DNA from: Candidatus Poseidoniaceae archaeon
GTDB taxonomy: Archaea > Thermoplasmatota > Poseidoniia > Poseidoniales > Poseidoniaceae
NCBI GenBank assembly: GCA_029250345.1
Contig: JAQXFL010000084.1
Location: 1 to 20,498, forward strand
Direction: 5' to 3'
Length of the DNA stretch: 20,498 bases
A program made the position numbers and the translations under genes. Below, piece by piece: positions 1 to 7,107 of the stretch. How positions within the stretch are numbered: position 1 is the first letter of the stretch; each line of letters begins with the position of its first letter. The notes beneath the pieces are model-generated. The model was given only the letters and a program-made list of their open reading frames with translations, made no database searches and was not told where the DNA came from.

Positions 1-517
1 TGACGCGGTCGCCTTCCTTGAGCAAATGACGAACGGTGTATTCCATGAAGATGTCAATACCTTCGTGTATTCCACGCTCTTGGAGTGTCCGAATAAGTTC
101 GAGCCCGGTAGCGTCACCAACGTGTGCGAGCCGTGGGAATGTATGCCCTCCGAAGTTTCGTTGATTGATGGTGTTCTGCGGTGTTCGGTCAAAGACTGCG
201 CCCCATTGTTCGAGTTCTCGGACACGGTCAGGTGCTTCTTTGGCGTGCAATTCAGCCATTCTCCAGTCTGCAAGCCACTTGCTTCCTTTCATGGTGTCGT
301 GGAAGTGAACCTTCCAACCGTCTCGTGGGTCAGCGTTCTGCAGAGCCGCTGCACAGCCACCTTCTGCCATGACCGTGTGTGCCTTTCCGAGCAAAGATTT
401 GGTGATGATAGCGGTTTTAGCACCGCTTCGTGCTGCTTCAATCGCTGCACGCAGCCCAGCGCCACCTGCTCCAATGACAATAACATCGTATTCGTATTTC
501 TTGTATTCTTCAGTCAT
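1..517 (-). CDS. sdhA: Succinate dehydrogenase/fumarate reductase flavoprotein subunit, 5' part (runs off the left edge)
   Basis: Catalytic subunit of complex II: oxidises succinate to fumarate on covalently bound FAD at the cytoplasmic membrane face. 172 codons are present, against roughly 600 in the family; the cut is the window edge. Seen: dinucleotide-binding GAGGAG at residues 16-21, the motif KAHTVMAEGG with H47 at the position of the FAD-linking histidine, and NFGGHTFPRLAHVGD further on. The wording (HTVMAEGGCAAAL, WRMAELHAKEAPDRV, TGLELIRT) recalls, from memory, the mycobacterial Sdh1 (type F) flavoprotein. Tandem ATGs lie at 520 and 517. GAGGTG at 524-529 is 6 bases from the second, so 517 is preferred. 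That site overlaps the stop of the upstream anchor gene, so the two are translationally coupled. The iron-sulfur subunit is not in the window and should lie to the left. Confidence 0.95.
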   Translation of the reverse strand, partial: MTEEYKKYEYDVIVIGAGGAGLRAAIEAARSGAKTAIITKSLLGKAHTVMAEGGCAAALQNADPRDGWKVHFHDTMKGSKWLADWRMAELHAKEAPDRVRELEQWGAVFDRTPQNTINQRNFGGHTFPRLAHVGDATGLELIRTLQERGIHEGIDIFMEYTVRHLLKEGDRV

Positions 518-523
518 CATTTT

Positions 524-529
524 CACCTC
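524..529 (-). promoter_or_regulatory. Ribosome binding site of sdhA overlapping the upstream stop codon
   Basis: GAGGTG on the minus strand shares two bases with the TGA stop (528-530) of the membrane anchor gene. It lies 3 bases before the ATG at 520 and 6 before the ATG at 517. The spacing favours 517 and implies coupled translation. Confidence 0.7.
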
Positions 530-1334
530 AAATTACAAACAGCGCCACATCGCTCAAATAGCCTTCACTGACAGCTAAAACCCACAGGTCTCCAAAGAAA
601 ACAAAGGTTAGGGAGGTCCAAAACCAGAATCCGTGCGAACGGTTGAGGATGCTGATACGTCCAAACAACTTGCCTCGAAGTCGACTGATGCCAGTTGTCC
701 AGCGGTCCAATGCACCACCAGCAAGATGACGTAGAGCGTGACAGGACGTGACATACATGGTAAGAAGGAATGCTTCTACAGCCATCACAAGTGTACCCAG
801 CGACATGCCCCATCCATCACTGAAGTGCAAGGTGTGGGTGACATCCCACCACTTGATGACCAGAATAATCATGGCCGCATAGAGGAAGTAGCGGTGGAGG
901 TTGTTGAAGATGAAAAGACGCTTTTCGCCTTTGTATCCGAGTTTCTTGTTGATTTCTGGTTCGTCAACCCAGCACGCAACAGGACTGGCGAAGAACGTCC
1001 GATAGTAGACTCTGCGCATGTAGTAGCAGGTGCCTCGGAATCCAAAAGGAATCCACAGCACAAGAACTGCAGCGTTGACCCACGACGGATGATCCCAGTC
1101 TTTGAGGCCGAATAACTCCCATTCAAGGACATTCGGCGAGAAGATGGGTGACATGACTTTCGAGCCTTCAAGTTCGTATGAAATCGATTCGGGGAAGAGG
1201 AACAGTCGCCATGCAGTGTAGAGCATTGCAGCGGTGAGACCCAGTCCCATTGCAATCGGTTTGTTGAGCCAGTTATCGATACGATTTGTTCGACCCAGTC
1301 CGTTCAGGACTGGTAGTTTAATGCCTTCACCCAT
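528..1334 (-). CDS. sdhC: Complex II membrane anchor, five-helix cytochrome b-like subunit
   Basis: 268-residue integral membrane protein that anchors the succinate dehydrogenase dimer and passes electrons to quinone. Five hydrophobic segments are visible, at roughly residues 28-50, 86-108, 145-170, 175-205 and 236-258. Histidines lie near membrane edges (NNLHRYF, THTLHF, SCHALRHL, RSHGF) and could bind haem or quinone. One polypeptide of this length replaces separate SdhC and SdhD. The stretch FRGTCYYMRRVYYRTFFASP followed by NLHRYF and SCHALRHLAGG resembles, from memory, the anchor of mycobacterial Sdh1. The order anchor then flavoprotein is also the order I recall there. Start: ATG 1334 has GGTG six bases upstream (GGTGAAAACC). 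A GTG at 1343 in the same frame is the alternative. The gene lies 61 bases downstream of the lipoprotein gene with no clear TATA box between, so it is probably part of the crtI operon. Confidence 0.88.
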   Translation of the reverse strand: MGEGIKLPVLNGLGRTNRIDNWLNKPIAMGLGLTAAMLYTAWRLFLFPESISYELEGSKVMSPIFSPNVLEWELFGLKDWDHPSWVNAAVLVLWIPFGFRGTCYYMRRVYYRTFFASPVACWVDEPEINKKLGYKGEKRLFIFNNLHRYFLYAAMIILVIKWWDVTHTLHFSDGWGMSLGTLVMAVEAFLLTMYVTSCHALRHLAGGALDRWTTGISRLRGKLFGRISILNRSHGFWFWTSLTFVFFGDLWVLAVSEGYLSDVALFVI

Positions 1335-1395
1335 GGTTTTCACCGGCCGCCTTGCAGGCTGCTTAACTCTTGGATACCCTCGGGGTCTTTGAGGT

Positions 1396-2019
1396 TCACT
1401 CTTCGTTCACCTGTCGTTCAAAGAACGAAAAACCGTCGTCGAAGACAGTTTCATTGGCCCAGTATGTTTTCGATTGCCATGCCAGTACCCCGTTTGGAGC
1501 AATGACCTGTAACGTCGGAGTACCAGGATTGCCGTATGCTGAGTAAATCGAGGCGCCGGTGCTTTGTTCGGTGTTGAAGTCTACGGCTTGGGTGAGTTCT
1601 GTGGGTGTGACAATTGTCCATGGTGTGTAGTGGTCGGACTCATCTTCTAGGCCGAACACCTTTTCGATATCGTCTTTCGTCTCAAACTCTCCCCATCGAT
1701 GAACACTGACGATGGTCATGTTTGATTCATCAAATACGCCTTCATCCATTTTTTCACGAATCATGTCCGTCCAATCATGGCATCCGGTACAACCAGCACC
1801 AATCCACAGAAGCATTACTGGTCCATCTTCTAATTGTTCTTTTAGATCGAATTCGGGGGTGCCGTCTTCTTCTCGGTCGAGCGTGTCTGCAGAGAAGGTG
1901 AGTTCAAACGGAATCTGGTTTGAGTTTGAGGCTTCATCTTCAATCATTGAATCCGGCTGGACGCATCCAGCAAGGAACATCAATATCGTAAAGCAGGCGA
2001 GTAAAGTTTCACGCAGCAT
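1396..2019 (-). CDS. Thioredoxin-fold lipoprotein
   Basis: 207-residue exported protein. The N-terminus has a short hydrophobic stretch ending in the lipobox-like LAGC, with C19 as the expected lipidated residue, so it should sit on the outer face of the membrane. An acidic linker (residues 24-60) follows. Then comes a thioredoxin-like domain with the redox motif C77-T-G-C80 after a hydrophobic strand (VMLLWIGAG), and GTPTLQV around 167-171, carrying the cis-proline typical of the fold. By analogy with TlpA/ResA proteins it may reduce or form disulfides in exported proteins; the partner is unknown. Start: ATG 2019 overlaps the end of crtI by 11 bases, and GGTG (in GGTGACGGTC) lies upstream. 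A longer in-frame start inside crtI would place about 32 residues before the signal peptide, which is unlikely. Its position before the complex II genes hints at a role in cofactor or disulfide handling, but this is inference. Confidence 0.8.
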   Translation of the reverse strand: MLRETLLACFTILMFLAGCVQPDSMIEDEASNSNQIPFELTFSADTLDREEDGTPEFDLKEQLEDGPVMLLWIGAGCTGCHDWTDMIREKMDEGVFDESNMTIVSVHRWGEFETKDDIEKVFGLEDESDHYTPWTIVTPTELTQAVDFNTEQSTGASIYSAYGNPGTPTLQVIAPNGVLAWQSKTYWANETVFDDGFSFFERQVNEE

Positions 2020-3619
2020 GACCGTCACCAGTCGTCCTTTGTGTGGCTTGTGCAGGTTTGGCTGCTGTTGCTTTGACCTTTGGTCTGCGAACATCTTGGA
2101 ACCAAGAGTCGACACCGTTCCAATCAGGGCGCATTCCCAAGTCAGCTAGCAGTAGTTTGCTGCTGATACGTGCGCTTTCAAAGATGGTCGGCAATCCGCT
2201 GCCGGGGTGGGTTCCTCCACCGACGATGTAGAGGTTGTTTGCCTCTTCGAACCGGTTTTGCGGTCGTCGCCATAACATCTGCTTGAGGTCGTGTGTAAGG
2301 TTGAATACCGCACCACGGTAGATATCAGATGCACCCCAGTCGTCGGGTGTGACGACGGTCTCAGAAACGATGTGATCTGCGATATCGTCGTAACCCAGCT
2401 TGCCGAGTTGCTTGATAATCGTATCTCGATAATCTGCCTTGATGTCGTCCCACACAATGGTGTCGTGAGTGTTCGGGACTGGAACCAAGACGTAAATTGT
2501 GGAATGTCCTTCAGGCGCTAGGCTGTCGTCGGTGATGCTGGCGTTTTGAACGTATACCGACGGATCATCCCAAGTGAGTTTGTGGTTGGTGATGTCTTGG
2601 AGGTTCTTTTCGTAGGCTGACGAAGCATAGATTTGGTGGTGTGGATGATCGTACTGCTTGTCAACGCCGAGGTAAAGCATGAAGGTTGAACAGGAGTATC
2701 CCTTCTTCTCAAGTTTCTTGTTGGACCACTTCTTACGCTTTTCGTTCGGTACAAGCGTTGTCATGGCGTGAGCGAAGTCTGCGTTTACGACAACTTTGTC
2801 GGCCAATATGTCCTCGCCTTCAATTCGGGCGCCGACGACGGTTTTACCTTCGAAGATGAGGGATGTGACGGGTGTGCTGCATCGGATTTTGACGCCCATT
2901 TCTTCAGCAATTTCTCCCATTCGCTTGGTGATACTGCCGAGGCCACCTTTGGCGTGGAAAATTCCGTGTTCGTACTCAAGGAAGGCGAGAATGGTGAACA
3001 ACGACGGGGCGTGGAATGGACTCATTCCGAGGTATTTGGTCTGGAAAGACATTGCGAGACGTACTCGCTCGTCATCGAAGTGTTTGCTCAGGTCGCCTGC
3101 GACACTTGCCCACGGCTTGAGAATAGTCGCAACTCGCATTGCCCTCTTAGAGAGAATATTGAGGGGGCTGGTCCATGGAGTTTGGAGGCATTGCTTGGAA
3201 AAGTCGAGTTTCTTACGGTTTTGAAGGACATACTTTTCGAATCCCTTGGCGTTCTTGTCACCTGCAAGTTCACGGATCCTCTCAGTCATCTCGTCAAGGT
3301 TACTTGTCGCATCGATGTGACCGCCAGCACCAAAAACGAGGCGATACATTGGATCGAGGGGCATGAGTCCGAGTTCCTTGTGAGCGTCTCGGCCAATGGC
3401 TTTGAAAATCTCTTCAATAACCTCTGGGTAGTGGAAGAATGTAGGTCCACGGTCGAAGGTGTAACCGTCTTTATGAACGAGCTTGGTACGTCCGCCGACT
3501 TGTTCTTCTTTCTCAAGTATGGTGACATCTACACCCGAATGGGCGAGCAGTAGCGCACTTGCGAGGCCGCCAGGGCCGGAGCCTACAATCAGTGCTGTTG
3601 GTTTGTTGATTTGAGTCAT
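2009..3619 (-). CDS. crtI: Phytoene desaturase family carotenoid oxidoreductase
   Basis: FAD-dependent desaturase (or related isomerase/oxidase) acting on phytoene or later carotenoids at the membrane. 536 residues from ATG 3619, slightly longer than the usual 490-510. Seen: N-terminal FAD site VGSGPGG at residues 12-18, then EKEEQVGGRTK and DRGPTFFHYPE. The C-terminal carotenoid-dehydrogenase signature NLYIVGGGTHPGSGLPTIFESA lies around 462-482. The last 25 or so residues are an Ala/Lys/Thr-rich tail without a recognisable domain. A TATA box centred about 26 bases before ATG 3619 and no ribosome binding site support a leaderless transcript; the in-frame TTG at 3661 would lie upstream of that TATA box. 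No phytoene synthase or cyclase gene is in the window. In marine archaea carotenoids can feed retinal synthesis for rhodopsin, but which product is made here cannot be read from sequence. Confidence 0.93.
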   Translation of the reverse strand: MTQINKPTALIVGSGPGGLASALLLAHSGVDVTILEKEEQVGGRTKLVHKDGYTFDRGPTFFHYPEVIEEIFKAIGRDAHKELGLMPLDPMYRLVFGAGGHIDATSNLDEMTERIRELAGDKNAKGFEKYVLQNRKKLDFSKQCLQTPWTSPLNILSKRAMRVATILKPWASVAGDLSKHFDDERVRLAMSFQTKYLGMSPFHAPSLFTILAFLEYEHGIFHAKGGLGSITKRMGEIAEEMGVKIRCSTPVTSLIFEGKTVVGARIEGEDILADKVVVNADFAHAMTTLVPNEKRKKWSNKKLEKKGYSCSTFMLYLGVDKQYDHPHHQIYASSAYEKNLQDITNHKLTWDDPSVYVQNASITDDSLAPEGHSTIYVLVPVPNTHDTIVWDDIKADYRDTIIKQLGKLGYDDIADHIVSETVVTPDDWGASDIYRGAVFNLTHDLKQMLWRRPQNRFEEANNLYIVGGGTHPGSGLPTIFESARISSKLLLADLGMRPDWNGVDSWFQDVRRPKVKATAAKPAQATQRTTGDGHAA

Positions 3620-3640
3620 GTCGCCGAGTAAGAGGTTCAG

Positions 3641-3648
3641 CATATAAA
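3641..3648 (-). promoter_or_regulatory. TATA box for leaderless crtI
   Basis: Minus-strand TTTATATG, within CATTTATATGC, is centred about 26 bases before ATG 3619. That is the archaeal TATA-to-start distance, so transcription should begin at or next to the start codon. No Shine-Dalgarno-like sequence precedes the ATG. Confidence 0.65.
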
Positions 3649-3693
3649 TGGCCGTTTGCATCCTTGAAAATTGTGAAGGTTTTTGAGGGTCCT

Positions 3694-3783
3694 ATGACGC
3701 CGACCGAATCGGCATCAACATCGGTCAATAAGCATGATAAGTGTCCCCATTGTGGACCAACTACAGCCTTAGGTTGGTGGTGA
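3694..3783 (+). CDS. Putative 29-residue CPHCG micro-protein upstream of the reductase
   Basis: Short open frame in the 168-base divergent intergenic region. It starts at ATG 3694, with GAGGGT at 3685-3690 only 3 bases upstream, and stops with TGA at 3781-3783, four bases before the ATG of the reductase gene. The peptide has a Ser/Thr-rich front, then HDKCPHCGP and a Trp-Trp C-terminus. CPxCG is the knuckle motif of archaeal small zinc-finger micro-proteins, but only one pair is present. Zinc binding would need the nearby histidine, dimerisation or a partner. An in-frame GTG at 3673 would add seven residues. The downstream gene's ribosome binding site (GGTGGTG, 3776-3782) lies inside its last codons, so translation of the two could be coupled. 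It may be a real micro-protein, a leader peptide, or chance. Confidence 0.45.
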   Translation: MTPTESASTSVNKHDKCPHCGPTTALGWW

Positions 3784-3787
3784 TATT

Positions 3788-5038
3788 ATGTCCGATTGGA
3801 GCGCAAAGAATCCTTACATGACTGAAATAACCGAGAATTACATTCTCAACGGGAAGGGTTCTCGTAAAGAGACTCGTCACATTGTCTTTGCACTTGGCGA
3901 CTCAGGTCTTGATTACAAGGTCGGTGATGCTCTTGGCGTCATGTCGGAAAATCCACCTCACATTGTCGAGGAGATTCTTGAACTCCAAGGCTGGGATAGA
4001 GACCATACTGTTGAGACTCACAACGGAGAGCGCAACTTGTATACAGCCCTCAAGAAAGATTTCGAGGTCCACATGGCGAACAAGAAGTTTGTTCAATCGC
4101 TCGCAGGTAAAGTTGTCTCATCTGGCATGAAGATCTCCTTGAAAATAGTTGCCCGAAGCCGTTCAAACGAGGATTGGGAATCTTCTGACACTTCAGCAAC
4201 ACCACCTGGGCTTGCTACCAGCAAAGCATCTGACGACCCCGCAGCAAAGGTCGAGGCTCTTCTCGGCGATGAAAAGGAAATTGAGAACTACCTTTGGACT
4301 CGAGACTATGTCGACATCATGCGAGAGTTTGGCGTCAAGTACTCTCCAGAGGAGTTCCTCGACTTGGTTGCACGTCTCAAACCAAGACTCTACTCAATTG
4401 CTTCCTCCCACGACGCACACCCAGGGTTCGTTGAACTGACCGTCGGTATTGTTCGATTTGAGTACCACAACCGTGCTCGAGGCGGACTGTGCACCCAGTA
4501 CATGGCTGACGAAATCGATGCGACTGGCAATCCAATTGGCGTATTCATGTCTCCTACCAAGTCGTTCATTCTACCAGATGACAAGGATGTTGACATCATC
4601 ATGGTGGGTCCAGGTACCGGTATCGCTCCGTTTAGAGCCTTTATGGAACAACGAGTTTTCGATGGTGGTAAAGGCCGTAACTGGTTGTTTTTCGGTGACC
4701 AGTCTTCGAAGACTGAGTTTTACTACAAGGAACAAATTGAAGGCTGGATGGACAGCGGAGATTTGTACAAATTCACAACTGCGTGGTCTCGTGACCAAGA
4801 AGAGAAGATTTACGTCCAACACCGCCTCAAAGAACACGGCGCTGACATTTGGGAATGGTTTGAAAACGGTGCTTACTTCTACATCTGCGGCGATAAGACC
4901 TACATGGCTAAAGACGTTCATCGCGCACTCATCGAAATCGCCATGGAGCACGGTGGAATGTCGGAAGACGACGCAACCCACTTCATTGGTACGACCATGA
5001 TGAGGGAAGAAAAGCGTTACTTGCGTGACGTTTACTGA
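3788..5038 (+). CDS. CysJ-type FAD/NADPH reductase lacking a flavodoxin domain
   Basis: 416-residue flavoprotein of the diflavin-reductase ferredoxin-NADP reductase fold. It should move electrons from NADPH through FAD to an external acceptor. Seen: FAD motif RLYS (200-203), GGLCT (232-236) at the pyrophosphate, NADPH-binding GPGTGIAPFRAF (274-285), AWSRDQEEKIYVQ (332-344), which matches the 2'-phosphate pocket of CysJ, CGD (367-369), and the C-terminal RYLRDVY whose final Tyr stacks on FAD. The end is close to that of E. coli CysJ as I remember it. The N-terminal FMN flavodoxin domain of CysJ is absent, so a separate flavodoxin, ferredoxin or hemoprotein must accept the electrons. A low-complexity linker occupies residues 124-153. 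Start ATG 3788 has GGTGGTG at 3776-3782. No sulfite reductase haem subunit is nearby, so sulfite reduction is unproven. Confidence 0.88.
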   Translation: MSDWSAKNPYMTEITENYILNGKGSRKETRHIVFALGDSGLDYKVGDALGVMSENPPHIVEEILELQGWDRDHTVETHNGERNLYTALKKDFEVHMANKKFVQSLAGKVVSSGMKISLKIVARSRSNEDWESSDTSATPPGLATSKASDDPAAKVEALLGDEKEIENYLWTRDYVDIMREFGVKYSPEEFLDLVARLKPRLYSIASSHDAHPGFVELTVGIVRFEYHNRARGGLCTQYMADEIDATGNPIGVFMSPTKSFILPDDKDVDIIMVGPGTGIAPFRAFMEQRVFDGGKGRNWLFFGDQSSKTEFYYKEQIEGWMDSGDLYKFTTAWSRDQEEKIYVQHRLKEHGADIWEWFENGAYFYICGDKTYMAKDVHRALIEIAMEHGGMSEDDATHFIGTTMMREEKRYLRDVY

Positions 5039-5041
5039 GGC

Positions 5042-5515
5042 TCATTCGAGTCCTTCAGCTGGCAAGGGTACACTTGTCACTGGAATCCCATTTTCGACAG
5101 CTCTTTCCTCCATCCGTTTCGTCCATACTGAATCTGGGCCTGGGAAGGAGAGCATGTGCGTAGCGCTGTCGAGCATTGTTTTTGCCAGCGTTGCAACCGC
5201 TTCCGGTCGTCCAGAATCATGCGCAGAGTTTGGGCGCGGTGCCGTCCATGCTTCGCTGAAAACTGCCAACTGGATGTTGTTGTTGTCAGCCCAGCGTTCT
5301 GCTAAGTAATCAACGCCGCTTGCTCCTCCTAGAATGATAAGATCTGGGTAGGCGTTTGCTTCTACCCAAACGTCTAATTTGTCTTCAAGCCATGCGTAAT
5401 CGTAGAACTTGGAATTACCGCAAATGACTAAATTCACAATTCGTCCATCTCTGTTCAAGTCCTTTCCTGCTAACTGGTCGAGAGCCTCGGCTCCGGTTCG
5501 GGGTTTCTGCGTCAT
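5042..5515 (-). CDS. DUF2493 / YspA-like SLOG-fold protein
   Basis: 157-residue soluble protein. After a short N-terminal extension, a Rossmann-like strand leads to LVICGNSKFYDYAWL (29-43), then LIILGGASGVDYLAERWA (59-76). This spacing of a Gly-rich turn and GGAxGxDxLAxxWA fits DUF2493 of the SLOG superfamily, which binds nucleotide-like ligands. The usual arginine after the first glycine is replaced (CGNSKF rather than CGSRxx). The C-terminal half has FSEAW and GRPEAVATLAKTML, where family members often have a PADW stretch and a GxxRNxxM segment. Its biochemical role is not known; relatives are proposed ligand sensors or nucleotide processors. It converges with the reductase gene, with only three bases between the stops. 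ATG 5515 has no ribosome binding site but has a TATA-like box 27 bases upstream, so it is probably leaderless. Confidence 0.75.
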   Translation of the reverse strand: MTQKPRTGAEALDQLAGKDLNRDGRIVNLVICGNSKFYDYAWLEDKLDVWVEANAYPDLIILGGASGVDYLAERWADNNNIQLAVFSEAWTAPRPNSAHDSGRPEAVATLAKTMLDSATHMLSFPGPDSVWTKRMEERAVENGIPVTSVPLPAEGLE

Positions 5516-5538
5516 GTGTTCACATCGCAGTCATATCA

Positions 5539-5546
5539 TATCAAAT
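5539..5546 (-). promoter_or_regulatory. TATA-like box for the leaderless DUF2493 gene
   Basis: Minus-strand TTTGATAT, within an AT-rich run TTTGATATGATATG, is centred about 27 bases before ATG 5515. Spacing fits a leaderless archaeal promoter. A second overlapping ATGATAT is a few bases closer. Confidence 0.5.
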
Positions 5547-5635
5547 TTGTGGCGAACTTTCTTGAAAATAACATAAACAGTGAAGTCGTTGGCTGGAATC
5601 CGGTTAATATCGTGATTTGTTGGAATATTTCTAGA

Positions 5636-5665
5636 AAAAAGGAACACTGTGAAAAAGTCCTTTTT
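5636..5665. other. Inverted repeat in the divergent intergenic region
   Basis: AAAAAGGA (5636-5643) and TCCTTTTT (5658-5665) form an 8-base-pair stem with a 14-base loop. A shorter alternative pairs AAAAAG with CTTTTT. It lies between two genes read away from each other (5515 minus, 5717 plus), so it does not end either gene. The surrounding 201 bases are AT-rich and hold promoters; I see no convincing RNA or protein gene there. It may be a small-RNA terminator, a regulatory site, or chance in AT-rich DNA. Confidence 0.3.
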
Positions 5666-5716
5666 GTATCGTATTGGACCGTTGGCATCATAGAGTAATT
5701 GCTCTTCGAGTCAATC

Positions 5717-7057
5717 ATGGCATTCAAGCGTGTACTCATTGCGAACCGCGGTGAAATAGCTCTTCGAATTCTTCGAACTCTGCGTGATATGGGTATTGAG
5801 GCTGCGATTATTCACGGTCGAGAGGACCGCCTTTCTCTCCCAGTTCGTTTCGCCGATGTGGCGTATGCCAATTACAAGGCGAATCCTCTGGATACTTACC
5901 TCGACATCGAATCGGTCATTCATGCTGCCAAAGAGATGGGTTGTGACGCTGTTCACCCAGGGTACGGATTCCTTGCAGAAAACGCTACTTTTGTCCGTAG
6001 ATTGCAAGAAGAGGGCATCACGTTCATCGGTCCATCGGCTGATGTCATCACGCTTCTTGGAGATAAAATCGAAGCACGTGCAGCTATGGAAGCGGCTGGT
6101 CTTCCGACTGCTAAGGGCTCTTCCGAGCCGATTTCTGATGCTGCAGTTGCATCCGCTCTCGCCGAAGACATCGGCTATCCAGTCATTATCAAGGCTGCAG
6201 CTGGTGGCGGCGGCATTGGTATGCAAATCGTCGAGAAATCTGATGAGTTCGAAAACGCACTCAAACTCTGTCAATCCCGTGCGCGGTCTGCTTTTGGTGA
6301 CGAGCGCGTTTTCGTAGAGAAGTACATCCAAGGGGCGCAGCACGTGGAATTCCAAGTGTTGGGCGACGGTAAGAAAGCAATTCATTTCGGAGAACGATTC
6401 TGTTCGATTCAACGCCGTCATCAAAAGTTGGTCGAAGAAGGACCTTGGTTGGACGAGGCGAAGCGTGATGAGATTGGTGCTCTGGTTTGCAAGGGTGCAG
6501 AATCGGTCGGCTACAAAGGCTTAGCCACTTTTGAGTTCCTTCGTGATGCAAACGGCGATTTTTACTTCTTGGAGGTGAACCCACGGGTTCAGGTTGAACA
6601 CACTGTTACCGAACTCATCACCGGGCACAACCTTGTAGAATTGGGAATACGCGTCGCCCAAGGCGAAGAACTTCCTTTACAACAAGAGGATATTGTATGG
6701 CACGGCCATGCCATTCAATGTCGGCTGAACGCAGAAGATCCCCGCAAGTTCATACCCAGTCCTGGTCGCCTGTGGGAATGTCATTTCCCTTCTGGATACG
6801 GAGTTCGTGTCGATACCCACGCTCATCCTGGCTACGAAATGCCGGGTTGCTTTGATTCGCTGCTGGCTAAGTTATTGGTATGGGGTAGAGATCGTGATGA
6901 TGCAGTCAAACGCATGCGAACTGCTCTTGATGAAACGGTTATCTCTGGTGTTGAACACTTGATTCCACTTCACCGACGCATAATGGACGAAGAGGATTTC
7001 CTTAACCGGGACATCACGATTCAATACATCGACATGCACGAAGAGTTGCTTGGATGA
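5717..7057 (+). CDS. accC: Biotin carboxylase subunit of an acyl-CoA (or pyruvate) carboxylase
   Basis: ATP-grasp enzyme that carboxylates biotin with bicarbonate and ATP, the first half-reaction of acetyl/propionyl-CoA or pyruvate carboxylase. 446 residues, the usual size of a stand-alone biotin carboxylase; it has no biotinyl (MKM) domain. Seen: N-terminal RVLIANRGEIALRI (5-18), HPGYGFLAEN (80-89), ATP-binding K159 with AAGGGGIGM (161-169), CSIQRRHQKLVEE (229-241), and the catalytic/metal loop EVNPRVQVEHTVTE (286-299). The glycine loop reads GGGGIGM where many enzymes have GGGGRGM. The carboxyltransferase and biotin carrier genes are not adjacent; a PfkB kinase follows instead, so the partners must be encoded elsewhere. 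ATG 5717 has no ribosome binding site, suggesting a leaderless or very short leader. TTG at 5699 is an in-frame alternative. Confidence 0.93.
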   Translation: MAFKRVLIANRGEIALRILRTLRDMGIEAAIIHGREDRLSLPVRFADVAYANYKANPLDTYLDIESVIHAAKEMGCDAVHPGYGFLAENATFVRRLQEEGITFIGPSADVITLLGDKIEARAAMEAAGLPTAKGSSEPISDAAVASALAEDIGYPVIIKAAAGGGGIGMQIVEKSDEFENALKLCQSRARSAFGDERVFVEKYIQGAQHVEFQVLGDGKKAIHFGERFCSIQRRHQKLVEEGPWLDEAKRDEIGALVCKGAESVGYKGLATFEFLRDANGDFYFLEVNPRVQVEHTVTELITGHNLVELGIRVAQGEELPLQQEDIVWHGHAIQCRLNAEDPRKFIPSPGRLWECHFPSGYGVRVDTHAHPGYEMPGCFDSLLAKLLVWGRDRDDAVKRMRTALDETVISGVEHLIPLHRRIMDEEDFLNRDITIQYIDMHEELLG

Positions 7058-7107
7058 GCACTTGACTGATGCGAAAGGGACAAGTATTCAACGCTTTACG
7101 GCAAGAC

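Noticed and set aside
1335..1343. GTG 1343 as the start of the complex II anchor
   Set aside because: The GGTG ribosome binding site includes this GTG and is correctly spaced for ATG 1334.
2768..3553. 261-codon open frame on the plus strand inside crtI
   Set aside because: Exactly antisense to a confidently identified desaturase; its peptide has no recognisable motif and no promoter or ribosome binding site.
4449..5000. 183-codon plus-strand frame inside the reductase gene
   Set aside because: Out-of-frame shadow of a strongly conserved FAD/NADPH domain.
5516..5698. 60-codon GTG-started frame in the divergent gap before the biotin carboxylase
   Set aside because: No ribosome binding site, AT-rich composition, overlaps the promoter of the DUF2493 gene; no motif seen.
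5711..6424. 237-codon open frame on the minus strand inside the biotin carboxylase gene
   Set aside because: Antisense shadow of a gene with complete ATP-grasp motifs; composition of the peptide is unlike a real protein.
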